Both the position numbers and the translations under genes were made by a program. Below are positions 43,590-52,962 of a DNA stretch of 64,000 nucleotides, piece after piece. The first letter of the stretch is position 1. Each line of letters opens with the position of its first letter. Under the pieces are notes generated by a model. It had not been told where the DNA came from. It did no database searches and saw nothing but the letters and a program-made list of their open reading frames with translations. Source of the stretch: Chitinophagaceae bacterium BSSC1 (GTDB lineage Bacteria; Bacteroidota; Bacteroidia; Chitinophagales; Chitinophagaceae); assembly GCA_002256435.1 (NCBI GenBank), contig NKJC01000001.1, forward strand, positions 1,116,001 to 1,180,000, in the 5' to 3' direction.

Positions 43590-44393
43590 TTATTGTAATT
43601 CCCTGATCCAGATATTGCGGTAGCTCATGGGATTGCCACCATCTTTTCCATGGTCTTGTAAGATGAGTGTTTCTTTTTCTTTGTGCGCTGTGTATTTGGG
43701 TTGACCAATCCATTCAGTACCACCCTTGATAGCAACATGGTTCTGCACCAAAATGCCATTATGGAATACGGTAATATAGGCTGGTGTTTGCAAATTGCCA
43801 TCGGCATAAAATTGTGGTGCAGTGAACACCACGTCATATACCTGCCACTCTCCTGGTTTGCGACTAGCATTTACCAAGGGAATATGCTGCTTGTACATAC
43901 TTCCTGCTTGACCATTTACATAGGTTGGATTATCATAAGAGTCCAATACTTGTAATTCATATCGGCCCATAAAAAAGATCCCGCTATTACCCCTGCTCTG
44001 ACTTGATCCTGCAATAGCTGTAGGTTCACGCCATTCAATATGTAATTGAATAGAACCAAAAGCTTGTTTGGTTTCTAGATTTCCAGTTCCTTTTACAACA
44101 GTGGTTGCACCGTCTTTGTCAATTTTCCAAGTGGGTGCTCCACCATTTTCCTTTTGCCAGGCATTTAGGTCTTTCCCATTCATGAGCACAATGGCGTCAG
44201 AAGGCGCTTCTCCTGCAAGTTTACCGGGAGTTACTTTGGCGGGAACGGGTTCCCAGATCTCTGTTTTAGCAGCTTCTTTTTCCCTAGCAGATTGAATGGC
44301 TTTTTTCTCAGCATCTGTTTTGGGTTGGGCCAATGACATGGTTGCAAATGCCGTAAAGGCAGTAATGGTCAGGAGGATTTTCTTATCTAGCAT
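43590..44393 (-). CDS. Secreted DUF1080 family protein (3-keto-disaccharide hydrolase-like)
   Basis: A 267-residue secreted protein from ATG 44393 (upstream extension to 44444 lacks a signal and is rejected). A signal peptide ends at SLAQ. The core matches DUF1080 (LNGKDLNAWQK, LHIEWREP, GNSGIFFMGRYELQVLDSY, GSMYKQHIPL, NIWIRELQ), a jelly-roll fold also called 3-keto-disaccharide hydrolase. Members bind or cleave 3-oxo-glycosides in some bacteria, but many are untested. It is followed after 3 nt by recQ, an operon pairing without an obvious functional reason. Confidence 0.9.
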   Translation of the reverse strand: MLDKKILLTITAFTAFATMSLAQPKTDAEKKAIQSAREKEAAKTEIWEPVPAKVTPGKLAGEAPSDAIVLMNGKDLNAWQKENGGAPTWKIDKDGATTVVKGTGNLETKQAFGSIQLHIEWREPTAIAGSSQSRGNSGIFFMGRYELQVLDSYDNPTYVNGQAGSMYKQHIPLVNASRKPGEWQVYDVVFTAPQFYADGNLQTPAYITVFHNGILVQNHVAIKGGTEWIGQPKYTAHKEKETLILQDHGKDGGNPMSYRNIWIRELQ

Positions 44394-44445
44394 AACTTGA
44401 ATTGTGCCAAAAATTAAGAAGATTTTCCCATATGGGCTCATCAAA

Positions 44446-45345
44446 CTATTTGAGTAGTTCAGGATGGAATTTCTTTTCTCCTATTTTGAGTGCAATGGGT
44501 AAGATATTTTGTTTGGGTGGCAATGGGCAAGTAGCATGTACGGTAAAAGCACATGGTGGGTTAAAAGCTTTATTAAAGTCTATGACCGTATGACCTGTTG
44601 CGTCTGGTTTTGGTACATACATAAACCTGCCCGTAGGATAAGTTTCTATTTCATTGGTAGCGTCTCCAAAAATCACAAACAGTTCATCACCTCCCTCATC
44701 TAATGCGTCTAGTTTATAAGTAACCCCGTTGATTTGAAAAACCAATCTACCCGGTGTTTCCTGTGCAGTTGTTTGACCCAGCACATTGGTGATCATTAAT
44801 TTGTTGGAAGCCGGTTTCTCCAAAATTGCATCAACTCTGTATTTGATATTAATAGGATAATAGGGAACCGATTTGAATTTTTTCAAAGAAGGTGCATTTA
44901 CATCGCGCAAGCGAATCCCTATTTTATTTTCTCTTTTGATCAGGTTCCAACGCAGACTACCCAAGGCAATTTGTGGTGCTTGTTTCTCATTTGCTGAAAA
45001 CAAAATGGCTTCCTGAATCAGGCTATCATTGATCTTGGTAGCAATGCCTTTTTGAGAAACCCAATTAACAATTCCGTTTTCCCAGTTAAAAGTTCCAGCT
45101 TGATCGGGCATGTCTTTGTGTTGAAAAATAATCTGATTGCTGAAATCAGATCCAAATTTATTTTTACCCGGACTCAACCAAAGTAAACCCACCAAGTTCA
45201 CCCAACCATTGGGTGCTTTTAAATCCTGTATTCTTTTTTGATGCCAGGCCACAATGCTATCCTGATAAGTTCGGGGATTTTGCGCAAGCAAACTCATTGG
45301 CAGCATCAGCAGCAACAAAAAACTATATATCATCAAGCGTTTCAT
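44446..45345 (-). CDS. Secreted DUF1684 family protein
   Basis: A 299-residue protein with a signal peptide (SLLAQ) and DUF1684 features: WHQKRIQDLKAPNGWVNLVG and the start of a beta-barrel, IFGDATNEIETYPTGRFMYV, and the Cys-containing FNPPCAFTVHATCPLPP near the C-terminus. The family function is not established. The Cys pair in the CAF-x(4)-TCP context could bind a metal, which is inference. It lies 52 nt upstream of the DUF1080 gene in the same direction. Confidence 0.85.
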   Translation of the reverse strand: MKRLMIYSFLLLLMLPMSLLAQNPRTYQDSIVAWHQKRIQDLKAPNGWVNLVGLLWLSPGKNKFGSDFSNQIIFQHKDMPDQAGTFNWENGIVNWVSQKGIATKINDSLIQEAILFSANEKQAPQIALGSLRWNLIKRENKIGIRLRDVNAPSLKKFKSVPYYPINIKYRVDAILEKPASNKLMITNVLGQTTAQETPGRLVFQINGVTYKLDALDEGGDELFVIFGDATNEIETYPTGRFMYVPKPDATGHTVIDFNKAFNPPCAFTVHATCPLPPKQNILPIALKIGEKKFHPELLK

Positions 45346-45412
45346 AAGATCAAGTTGAGCGGCAAAATAAAGGAAAATTAATTAGTGCACCAATTCAATA
45401 GGATAAAGGCTC

Positions 45413-46846
45413 TTACATGAGAGGAACCAATGACCTACTCAATTGTGCAAAGCGTTGAAAAGCCTGTTGATACTCATCTGCCAGCACTGCATTGGGTTGC
45501 AAAACCTGGTTTACTGGTATTTGCCATTGGATGTTTGGAAAAGCCGCTTGTATACCCAACAAAATGGCTCCACGTGCCGATGCGTCTCCATCATGGTTTA
45601 GCTCCACGGGTAGTTGAAACAAATTGGCCAGCATCTGTAGCCAAGTGTTATTTTGGATAAATCCTCCACTGGCCATGATTTTTTTGGGCTGCACTTTTAA
45701 GGGCAATGATTGGGCAATGGCATAGAGATTAAATAAAACTGCTTCCATGGCTGCACGCACCAAATGTGCCTGACCATGCTGGGGACCCATGCCAAAAAAA
45801 ACGGCTTTTGCCCCTTCCTTCCAAATAGGCGCTCGCTCACCTGATAAATAAGGCAAGACCGTGAGGCCATCAGACCCTATGGGCAATTGGGCTGCTTGTT
45901 CAAAAAAATCCTTGGTGGCACCTTGGTATTGAAAGAGTTTGGTTTGCATCCATTCCAATAATTGTGCGCCATTATTAGAAGCTCCACCAACCAGGTATTG
46001 ACCCTGAGTAATAGGATAACAAAAACTGCGCATAGATGCATCCAAATGAATTTGGTCCTGTATGATTCTCACAGCAGCACTGGTACCAATGGTAATGGCC
46101 AGCGTACTTGCATCTATTGCATGAGAACCCAGATTGGCCATGGCACCATCGCTAGAACCCAAGACAATCTTGGTAGCAGTTAGTGAAAATGAATTCCCTT
46201 CTAACAAGGGCAACATGGTTTTGGCGTCCTTGATCTCAGGCAATTGCTGGCGCGATATCCCTGCCATGGCAAGCGCTCCATTATGCCAATCAAGACTATG
46301 AATATTTAACAGCCCTGTTGCAGCAGCCACTGCGTGATCCACCACCCAAGTGCCCGTTAATTGGAATAAAATATATTCTTTGATCCCTACAAACTTGAAG
46401 GCTTTATCAAAAACCTGTGGTTGATGTTCTTTCAGCCATTTGATTTTACAAAGGGGTAACATGGCGTGCATGGGCACCCCAGATTGCTGGTACCAATCAT
46501 TGATAGATGGATTTTCTCTAAATGCTTGGGCAATTTCCGCTGCGCGATTGTCTGACCAAATAATGGATGCGGTTAGTGGTTTACCATCAGTGTCTACAAC
46601 CAATAAACAATGCATGGCTGTACTAAAACTAATCAGTGCTGGCGTGGCATTCAAAGAATTAGTCAGTGATGTCAAACAATTTTTCACCGCCGCTAATACA
46701 GTATTGGGATCTTGCTCAGCCCATCCATTTTCGGTTTGAATGGTAGCATAACTAATTTGCTCCTTGGCCAATAACTGACCAGTTGCGTCAAAAGCCAGGG
46801 CCTTGGTAGAACCTGTGCCAATATCAATCCCTACATAGTATTGCAT
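45413..46846 (-). CDS. gntK: Gluconokinase (FGGY family)
   Basis: A 477-residue FGGY carbohydrate kinase: YVGIDIGTGSTKALAFD (phosphate 1 motif), GGFIQNNTWLQMLANLFQLP, and the C-terminal DASARGAILLGIQAAFP adenosine region. The segment GIKEYILFQLTGTWVVDHAVAAATGLLN is typical of gluconokinases of this family, which make 6-phosphogluconate from gluconate with ATP. It lies 9 nt after the gnd gene in the same direction, which strongly supports the assignment. Start ATG 46846. Confidence 0.92.
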   Translation of the reverse strand: MQYYVGIDIGTGSTKALAFDATGQLLAKEQISYATIQTENGWAEQDPNTVLAAVKNCLTSLTNSLNATPALISFSTAMHCLLVVDTDGKPLTASIIWSDNRAAEIAQAFRENPSINDWYQQSGVPMHAMLPLCKIKWLKEHQPQVFDKAFKFVGIKEYILFQLTGTWVVDHAVAAATGLLNIHSLDWHNGALAMAGISRQQLPEIKDAKTMLPLLEGNSFSLTATKIVLGSSDGAMANLGSHAIDASTLAITIGTSAAVRIIQDQIHLDASMRSFCYPITQGQYLVGGASNNGAQLLEWMQTKLFQYQGATKDFFEQAAQLPIGSDGLTVLPYLSGERAPIWKEGAKAVFFGMGPQHGQAHLVRAAMEAVLFNLYAIAQSLPLKVQPKKIMASGGFIQNNTWLQMLANLFQLPVELNHDGDASARGAILLGIQAAFPNIQWQIPVNQVLQPNAVLADEYQQAFQRFAQLSRSLVPLM

Positions 46847-46855
46847 GGTAGAGAA

Positions 46856-47758
46856 TTAGTCGTTTGCCTTTACTACTGCGTGACCACCAAACTCATTTCT
46901 TAAGGCTGCCACTACTTTACCAGAAAAAGTATTTTCCATTTGAGATCTATAGCGCATCATCAAAGAAAGTGCAATCACGGGAGTAGGAACACCTAGATCC
47001 AATGCTGTATCCAAGGTCCACTTACCTTCTCCAGAACTATGCATCACTCCCTTAATGGCGTCTAAGCCTGGGTCTTTTTTAAATGCATTTTCAGTGAGCT
47101 CCATTAACCAGCCCCTGATCACGGAACCATTGTTGAACAAATGCGATAATGCGGCAAAATCATATTTGTAATCAGAACGCTGCAAAACTTCAAAGCCTTC
47201 GGCAATGGATTGCATCATCCCGTACTCAATACCATTATGAATCATTTTGGCAAAATGACCACTGCCCGATGGGCCCGTGTACAAAGTACCTCCTTCAACA
47301 GAAATAGCGTCTAGCAAGGGTTTTACCACTTGATAGGCTGTTGGGTCTCCGCCAATCATGGTGCAAGCACCTTGCAAAGCGCCACTGGTTCCACCACTGG
47401 TACCACAGTCTAAATAATCAATACCCAATGTGGCCAGTTCTCCATTTCTGCGAATACTGTCTTTATAAAAGGAATTACCTCCGTCAATGACAATGGCTCC
47501 TTTTTTTAAAAGCGGTGTAATCTCTTGCAATAACTCATCCACAATGGGACCAGCAGGTACCATTAACCAAATAACTTGTTTTCCTGAGAAGCTATTACAC
47601 AATGTTGCTAGATTGGCTGCTGGATGCATGCCAAAAGTTCCTGCTTTTTGAACCAGGGCTGTGTCTTGGTCTAATGCAATGACTTCATGACCCTTTGATA
47701 AAAGGTTGAGACCAATATTGAATCCCATTTTACCCAATCCTATAACGGCTATTTGCAT
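46856..47758 (-). CDS. gnd: 6-phosphogluconate dehydrogenase, decarboxylating (short NAD-type)
   Basis: A 300-residue enzyme of the short Gnd/YqeC group. The NAD(P) motif GLGKMGFNIGLNLLSKGHEV is followed by GNSFYKDSIRRNGEL, CGTSGGTSGALQGACTM and the catalytic Lys/His region GHFAKMIHNGIEYGMMQ. It oxidatively decarboxylates 6-phosphogluconate to ribulose 5-phosphate and NAD(P)H. It heads a two-gene operon with gluconokinase, giving a complete gluconate-to-ribulose-5-phosphate step. The short length and N-terminal ALDQDT after beta-strand 2 favour NAD rather than NADP, by family trend. Confidence 0.94.
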   Translation of the reverse strand: MQIAVIGLGKMGFNIGLNLLSKGHEVIALDQDTALVQKAGTFGMHPAANLATLCNSFSGKQVIWLMVPAGPIVDELLQEITPLLKKGAIVIDGGNSFYKDSIRRNGELATLGIDYLDCGTSGGTSGALQGACTMIGGDPTAYQVVKPLLDAISVEGGTLYTGPSGSGHFAKMIHNGIEYGMMQSIAEGFEVLQRSDYKYDFAALSHLFNNGSVIRGWLMELTENAFKKDPGLDAIKGVMHSSGEGKWTLDTALDLGVPTPVIALSLMMRYRSQMENTFSGKVVAALRNEFGGHAVVKAND

Positions 47759-47866
47759 TTGTTTCTATTGAATTTGGTCAAAGACTGTTCAAACCTAAAA
47801 CTAATAAAAATAAAGGGCATTCCTTTTGAGCTTGGCCAAGTACAGATGTTTTAATTTTAACCCATC

Positions 47867-48337
47867 ATGAAAGCGGCCAGTATACAGGAAATTAAAGCGG
47901 AATTACAAGCAAGCAATCTAGTTAAGCTCAGAGAGCTTTGTTTGCAATTAGCCAAATTCAAAAAAGAGAATAAGGAATTACTCACTTACTTACTATTTGA
48001 ATCGCATGATCAAGAAAGCTATATAGCGGAAGTAAAGGAAGAGATTAATGAAGGATTTTTAGAGCTTCCTAAGGCCAATATTTATCTGACCAAGAAAGCC
48101 CTGCGCAAAATTTTACGCATTGCTGGTAAACATATTAAATACATGGGTAGCAAACAGGGTGAGGCCCAAGTGCTCTTGCATTTTTGCCAAAAACTAAAAG
48201 CATCTGGCATTGCTTATCACAAATATCCCGTTTTGAACAACCTCTATCAGATGCAATTGAAAAAAGTAAACAAAGCCATTGATGGCATGCATGAGGATGA
48301 ACAATATGATTATGTAAAAGAGATGGCAACACTTTAA
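47867..48337 (+). CDS. Conserved hypothetical cytosolic protein
   Basis: A 156-residue helical, lysine- and glutamate-rich protein without signal peptide or membrane helix (LRELCLQLAKFKKENKELLTYLLF, ALRKILRIAGKHIKYMGSK, MHEDEQYDYVKEMATL). I do not recognise the family; it looks like a Bacteroidota-restricted conserved protein. It may bind protein or nucleic acid, but no motif proves it. It is convergent with the nucleoid-associated gene and has its own promoter region of about 108 bases upstream. Confidence 0.7.
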   Translation: MKAASIQEIKAELQASNLVKLRELCLQLAKFKKENKELLTYLLFESHDQESYIAEVKEEINEGFLELPKANIYLTKKALRKILRIAGKHIKYMGSKQGEAQVLLHFCQKLKASGIAYHKYPVLNNLYQMQLKKVNKAIDGMHEDEQYDYVKEMATL

Positions 48338-48359
48338 TTAGTAGCCATCGCGCCAGCAT

Positions 48360-49406
48360 TTAAGACTCTTCGTCAAAATAGAGTTTGTAAAAATGCTTGC
48401 CACTGAACTCGTCAAAACCCTTTTCTATCAAGTCTTTGCGGCCATGGATATACACGTGAAAATTCTTGTCTAGTTTTAAAATACTCTTGAATACACGTTC
48501 TTGTTTTTTCACCGCTTTTAAGTGAATATCAAACTCGTCTTCAATATTTACCTGACGCGCAATTTCATAAGTTTGTTTGTACTGGGTAAAAGTTTCTATC
48601 ATTTCTGGATGGTGCAAGACTTCTTCCGCAAACTCCTCCATTTTAAAAGCCTCTTTGTTTTTAAAGTAGTCCATGCTTCTATTGAGTAGGTCTATCTGGT
48701 CTGATTTGTTAACCTCAAATTTTTCTTGGAGCTCATTGCTGATAAAGAGTTTGCACATGCCCATGGCGGCATCGGTATGATAATAACTATTGGCGCTGGG
48801 AGCCACTTGTAAAAAATCTTTGATCCAATACTGTGCGTCTTGCTGTTTATTGGTATTGTCTACTACACAAACCACATACCCCTCAGACTGGTTTTTTCTA
48901 AAGATCAGACAACCCTTGTCTAACTTATTTATGTTCACCCCGTCTTCCGCAATCACTTCCCAACTCTGTCCATGGGGGAATACTTTTAGAAAAGTCTCCT
49001 TGGTTTCGCTCTTAAAAATGCCAATGGCGTCTACATAGTCTGTTTCAAAGGGCACATTGCTAAAATGCGCCAAATACATTTCTCCTTCTTTGACCTTGCT
49101 ATGGGTACTCTTGCTATAAAGAAACTGCGCCAACTGCACAGATTGCTTGGAAAACTGCTTATTGTCCTCAAAAAGAGCTTTTACGTATTGGTACACTTCA
49201 TTGAGATCCAAACTACTAATATGGGTAAAATGGTACTGTTCTTGCTCATTAAAAGCCCCCAAAAAGTATTTTGTCAGCATGCCCTGCACAATGGGATCAT
49301 TGAGGGTCAATGGGTTGGCAGAAAGGCCCAAAGCCTCGCCCCTGCTTGGATTTCCCACTTTGTGGACTATTACCTGATTCAATTGAACGCTGTCTATTCC
49401 TGTCAT
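48360..49406 (-). CDS. Nucleoid-associated protein (NdpA/YejK family)
   Basis: A 348-residue protein from ATG 49406, chosen because it starts at the family N-terminus (VQLNQVIVHKVGNPSRG); an in-frame ATG at 49448 adds 14 residues and cannot be excluded. The body has HFTHISSLDLNEVYQY, EGEMYLAHFSN and a long helical C-terminal half with KKQERVFKSILKLDKNFHVYIHG. NdpA/YejK proteins associate with the nucleoid; their exact role is unclear. It is divergent from the small gene starting at 49530. Confidence 0.85.
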   Translation of the reverse strand: MTGIDSVQLNQVIVHKVGNPSRGEALGLSANPLTLNDPIVQGMLTKYFLGAFNEQEQYHFTHISSLDLNEVYQYVKALFEDNKQFSKQSVQLAQFLYSKSTHSKVKEGEMYLAHFSNVPFETDYVDAIGIFKSETKETFLKVFPHGQSWEVIAEDGVNINKLDKGCLIFRKNQSEGYVVCVVDNTNKQQDAQYWIKDFLQVAPSANSYYHTDAAMGMCKLFISNELQEKFEVNKSDQIDLLNRSMDYFKNKEAFKMEEFAEEVLHHPEMIETFTQYKQTYEIARQVNIEDEFDIHLKAVKKQERVFKSILKLDKNFHVYIHGRKDLIEKGFDEFSGKHFYKLYFDEES

Positions 49407-49529
49407 GATGCAGCGAAGATATTTAAACGAAATTCGTTTTTCGGCCATAAATAGCGCACCTTTACAATATTATTGACTGGCTAACCCAATTTGGGACTGC
49501 TTTCTACCTCATTAAACCGTTATTCGATT

Positions 49530-49880
49530 ATGTACACCCAGATTTGGAGCAAATACCTGCCGATTATCAAAATTTTGTTGAAACGTTCTGCCAGTGGCAA
49601 CCAAACCCTTGACTTGAACAGAATTGATTTTGAGCGTGCCGGTAGCGGACGCAAAGCAGGTTATAAGTTTCTAATTGAGCTTGTAGGTGGAAGAACCGTA
49701 AATGTATTAAGCGGGATTCCTTTGGCAAAAGACTTGGCCGATGTGTTATTGGCTGACGCTGGTATTCGTGAAATCCTGAACAAGGGTAATTATGAAGTGG
49801 CTTTGAATACCCGTTTCCAACTGAGCATTAAGAATGTGACCCCTGCGGATCATGTTCCTGCTGAACCTAAAGAAGATTAA
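49530..49880 (+). CDS. Small conserved hypothetical protein
   Basis: A 116-residue protein starting at ATG 49530 (an in-frame TTG at 49491 is less likely). It begins with a helical segment (YTQIWSKYLPIIKILLKRSA), followed by a compact domain with DFERAGSGRKAGYKF, GGRTVNVLSGIPLAKDLADVLL and ending FQLSIKNVTPA. No known motif is visible. It is likely a Bacteroidota-specific cytosolic protein. A strong terminator follows it, inside the end of the convergent gene. Confidence 0.68.
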   Translation: MYTQIWSKYLPIIKILLKRSASGNQTLDLNRIDFERAGSGRKAGYKFLIELVGGRTVNVLSGIPLAKDLADVLLADAGIREILNKGNYEVALNTRFQLSIKNVTPADHVPAEPKED

Positions 49881-49924
49881 TATTTGCCTGCGGCGATGTA
49901 ACAATCAAATAGGCCTAAAATACT

Positions 49925-49964
49925 ATCACCCGTTTTTCATTCAGAGAAACGGGTGATTTTTTTA
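49925..49964 (+). terminator. Intrinsic terminator overlapping the 3' end of the convergent gene
   Basis: An 11-bp stem (ATCACCCGTTT with AAACGGGTGAT) with an 11-nt loop, followed by seven T residues on the plus strand. It ends the plus-strand hypothetical gene while lying inside the last codons of the minus-strand propeller gene. Confidence 0.85.
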
Positions 49965-51025
49965 CCGTCATACCTATATAGGCCGGTGTTTCTTGTGCCA
50001 ATCCAAATATTTCCCTTTTTATCTTGTAGCATGGAGTGAACAAACTCTTTTCCCAAACCCTCCGTGATAGAAAAATTGACAAAGGATTTGCCATCATATC
50101 TCCAGATGCCATCCTTGCTTTCATAGGTTTTATCTCCTTCGCTTCCACAGAACCAAATGTTTCCAGTTGCATCACAAAGCATCACGTTTCCTATATCAGT
50201 CCTTAGATTGAAATTGTTGAACGCCTTTCCATCAAAATAAAAATTGCCTTTTAGTCTACCACCAAACCAGATCCACCCCTTTTTGTCAGGAACAATATAT
50301 CTGATCCAACTGTCACCATTGGGTTTGACACTGGTAACAGACTTACCATCAAAACGGCAAACACCTTCTAAACCAGGGGGCATACCTGAAGCAAACCAGA
50401 TAATTCCCTGCTTATCTTCATAGATGACGTCTATCATTTTGAGTTTAAGAGATTGTGGATTTAGGATTTGACCTTGCTTTAAAAAACGCGAATAGGATTT
50501 TCCGTCGTAACAAAAAACGCCATCTCCCGTGCCCAACCAAATTTTACCCTTGCTATCAAGTAGCATACTCCAGATGGCATTTTTAGAAGAGCCATATTCA
50601 TTGGTATCAAATCCTAGACTTCCTTCTAAGCTTACTGGACTAATGACTTTTCCATTAAACATAGAAAGACCTGCATCGGTACCTATCAAAATATTGCCTT
50701 TCTGGTCTTGCAATAGAGACCAAATGGCATTGCTTTTCAAGCCCTGTTTGGTAGTATAATTCACAAATTGCTGTCCGTCATATTTATAGACCCCGTCTCC
50801 GGTAGTACCAAACCAAAGATTACCAGTCCTGTCTTCCATCATGCAATGAATATTATCAGCCATTGCTTGCGCCTGATTAGAGAAATGATTCTTGACTAGT
50901 TTGGAAGCTGCAATGGAGGTTTTCAATAATTCCGAATTCTCTGGTTTTCCAGATTGATTAGATTGGCCAATACAGGAATAAAAATGGGGAAATAGCAGCA
51001 TGATAATGGCAAATCTTAGTTTCAT
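49937..51025 (-). CDS. Lipoprotein with two-component-regulator-type beta-propeller
   Basis: A 362-residue lipoprotein (lipobox FPHFYSC) with about seven repeats of the two-component regulator propeller type: DRTGNLWFGTTGDGVYKYDG, DQKGNILIGTDAGLSMFNG, DSKGKIWLGTGDGVFCYDG and similar, about 42 residues each. The N-terminal sensor part of hybrid two-component systems has the same repeat, but here no kinase or transmembrane helix follows, so it is a stand-alone surface or periplasmic protein. It may bind a ligand as part of a receptor. Its end overlaps the terminator of the convergent gene. Confidence 0.88.
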   Translation of the reverse strand: MKLRFAIIMLLFPHFYSCIGQSNQSGKPENSELLKTSIAASKLVKNHFSNQAQAMADNIHCMMEDRTGNLWFGTTGDGVYKYDGQQFVNYTTKQGLKSNAIWSLLQDQKGNILIGTDAGLSMFNGKVISPVSLEGSLGFDTNEYGSSKNAIWSMLLDSKGKIWLGTGDGVFCYDGKSYSRFLKQGQILNPQSLKLKMIDVIYEDKQGIIWFASGMPPGLEGVCRFDGKSVTSVKPNGDSWIRYIVPDKKGWIWFGGRLKGNFYFDGKAFNNFNLRTDIGNVMLCDATGNIWFCGSEGDKTYESKDGIWRYDGKSFVNFSITEGLGKEFVHSMLQDKKGNIWIGTRNTGLYRYDGKKITRFSE

Positions 51026-51065
51026 GTGGATCTCTATTTTTGGAAATTTCTTTTATGAATGAAAA

Positions 51066-52859
51066 CTAGGATTTTAATTTAAGCGCTAATATCAGTTTTT
51101 CCATGGTTGATTTGTCAAAACCCATCTTTTCAAAATACTCAAAATCTTGCAGGATATTCTTTTTAAGTGTTGAACTGTCCATATTATTTATAGCCAAATA
51201 GCTTTGATAAACAGTTACTGCTTTTTGAAAATCTTGGTTCCATAAATAAGCGTGTGCTAGGTTTAACTGCACTGAAATATCTTGTGGCTCAAGTACCATG
51301 GCCCTTTGCAAATTAGGGATGGCTGCTTGAAACCGCTTTGTTTCTATTAAGTGCCAAGCATAACTATTTAATTGCCCTTCATTTGTTTTGATGGTATCTA
51401 GACTTACCAGTTTTTGCGCTGGACTAAACTCCTTGCCATTGACTTTTCTTGCAAAACCAGTGACCGTTCCATTCAAATTGGTTAAAAAGGATTTTTCTGC
51501 AAGAAATTCCATGTTTACAAAATCCTTCTCTGAAGTAAAATACATTTTTACGTCTTGCCCTTGTGTCCAATAATATAAGCCATCTTCTTTTTTTGTTACT
51601 TCTGCCAATACTCCATCGTACAAATAACTGCCTACATATTTAGCTGCTACACTATCAGAAATTTGAATGGTATGGATGTTTTGTGGTTTATCAAATCCCT
51701 TCCAATCATATACGTTTGCTACACTTGCCAATAATTCCAGTATAATATCCCCATCATCAGAATTTACAAAAACAATTACCCCATTTCCACCATCCAAGCT
51801 TCCATAAAACATGCCTCTAAAACCTTCGTTGGCCGCATCATGGAAAAAATAACGTTCCCCGTTTTTGTCTAAGGTAAAAACACCCATTGCAGCAGATTGG
51901 TCAATAAATGGCGTAAGGTGCAAACGGGTCATTTCTTGATTAAGCAGTTTAGATGATCTTCCTTTATAGGACAGTTGTGTTTCTATCAAATACTTTGCTA
52001 ATTCTGTAGGCGTAGTCCATAGTCCCAAGGGAGCTTGTTCCGGATATACCCTAAAAGTAGCGGCAACTGTGTCGCCATTTTTGGTGTACCCAGTGGCAAT
52101 TTTATTCAAAATCTGTTTGGTTGGGGGAGCGGCACTGTAAAAACTATTCAGCATTCCTAGTGGTTTTAGCACCCTGTTGTACATGAATTTTTCATAGGAT
52201 TGATGACTATTCTCCGTGAGTATCAACTGAGAAATAATGGTTCCGCCACCAGAATATTGAAATTGCAGACCCGGCTCAAATAAGGACCTCACGGCTGGTG
52301 TGTTTGCTGGTGCTTTCCCGTCTAATATTTCTGGAATGGTTGGTAGTTTTTCATTAGGGCTATACCCAGGAAAACCTCCATAAACAGATAATCCCCCAGT
52401 ATGACTTAATAAATGGGCCAAGTTGATTTTTTTTCCTTTTGATAAACTATCATAGGGAAATTTCCATGATGTCAAATACTCGTTGATGTCCTTATCAAGG
52501 CTCAACTGTTTTTCTTGAACCAATTTTAAAACACCCAAAGCATTTAAGGTTTTACTAATAGACCCTGGCTTGAACAAAGTATTAGTAGTTACGGGTCTTT
52601 GTTCTTTTTCATTTGCCCATCCATATCCTTTAGCCCAAACCATCTGATAATTATTAATCACTGCAATGCTCAAACCCTTTACATGATAATAACGCATTCT
52701 ATCCTGAAGGTTATAAGGTTTGCCATTGATGATAAGTCTTCCAGCAAGGTTGTTTTCCACTTGCGCTATCTGACTAGCAATTGTTTGAGAGTGTAGTCCA
52801 TTAATCAATAAGGTGTTCAGTAGCAAATAAACGGCCATCCATAATCCAGCTTTTTTCAT
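51066..52859 (-). CDS. Secreted beta-lactamase-family serine hydrolase with C-terminal TPRs
   Basis: A 597-residue secreted enzyme (signal ends near LHSQ). The class C beta-lactamase fold has nucleophile Ser100 and Lys103 in PGSISKTLNALG, the YSGGGTII (Tyr-x-Asn-like) loop, and the HDAANEGFRGMF region near the third motif. After the catalytic domain there is a linker (about 380-495) and two TPRs (about 500-570, LNSYAWHLIETKRFQAAIPN and LNLAHAYLWNQDFQKAVTVY). Members act as peptidases or esterases; the substrate is not known. It is divergent from the winged-helix gene. Confidence 0.88.
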   Translation of the reverse strand: MKKAGLWMAVYLLLNTLLINGLHSQTIASQIAQVENNLAGRLIINGKPYNLQDRMRYYHVKGLSIAVINNYQMVWAKGYGWANEKEQRPVTTNTLFKPGSISKTLNALGVLKLVQEKQLSLDKDINEYLTSWKFPYDSLSKGKKINLAHLLSHTGGLSVYGGFPGYSPNEKLPTIPEILDGKAPANTPAVRSLFEPGLQFQYSGGGTIISQLILTENSHQSYEKFMYNRVLKPLGMLNSFYSAAPPTKQILNKIATGYTKNGDTVAATFRVYPEQAPLGLWTTPTELAKYLIETQLSYKGRSSKLLNQEMTRLHLTPFIDQSAAMGVFTLDKNGERYFFHDAANEGFRGMFYGSLDGGNGVIVFVNSDDGDIILELLASVANVYDWKGFDKPQNIHTIQISDSVAAKYVGSYLYDGVLAEVTKKEDGLYYWTQGQDVKMYFTSEKDFVNMEFLAEKSFLTNLNGTVTGFARKVNGKEFSPAQKLVSLDTIKTNEGQLNSYAWHLIETKRFQAAIPNLQRAMVLEPQDISVQLNLAHAYLWNQDFQKAVTVYQSYLAINNMDSSTLKKNILQDFEYFEKMGFDKSTMEKLILALKLKS

Positions 52860-52867
52860 TCCTAATT

Positions 52868-52881
52868 GTTTTAATTAAAAC
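52868..52881. promoter_or_regulatory. Perfect palindrome GTTTTAATTAAAAC
   Basis: A 14-bp perfect palindrome, 8 nt upstream of the serine hydrolase start, in the intergenic region it shares with the winged-helix regulator. It may be an operator for that regulator; an AT-rich chance palindrome is possible. Confidence 0.35.
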
Positions 52882-52962
52882 TAGTTGAATGCCAAAAGCA
52901 TACAGCTGTTAAAGTGTAAAATCTTGTAAAACCAATGTAAATTGATCTTTGATGGAGAATTT

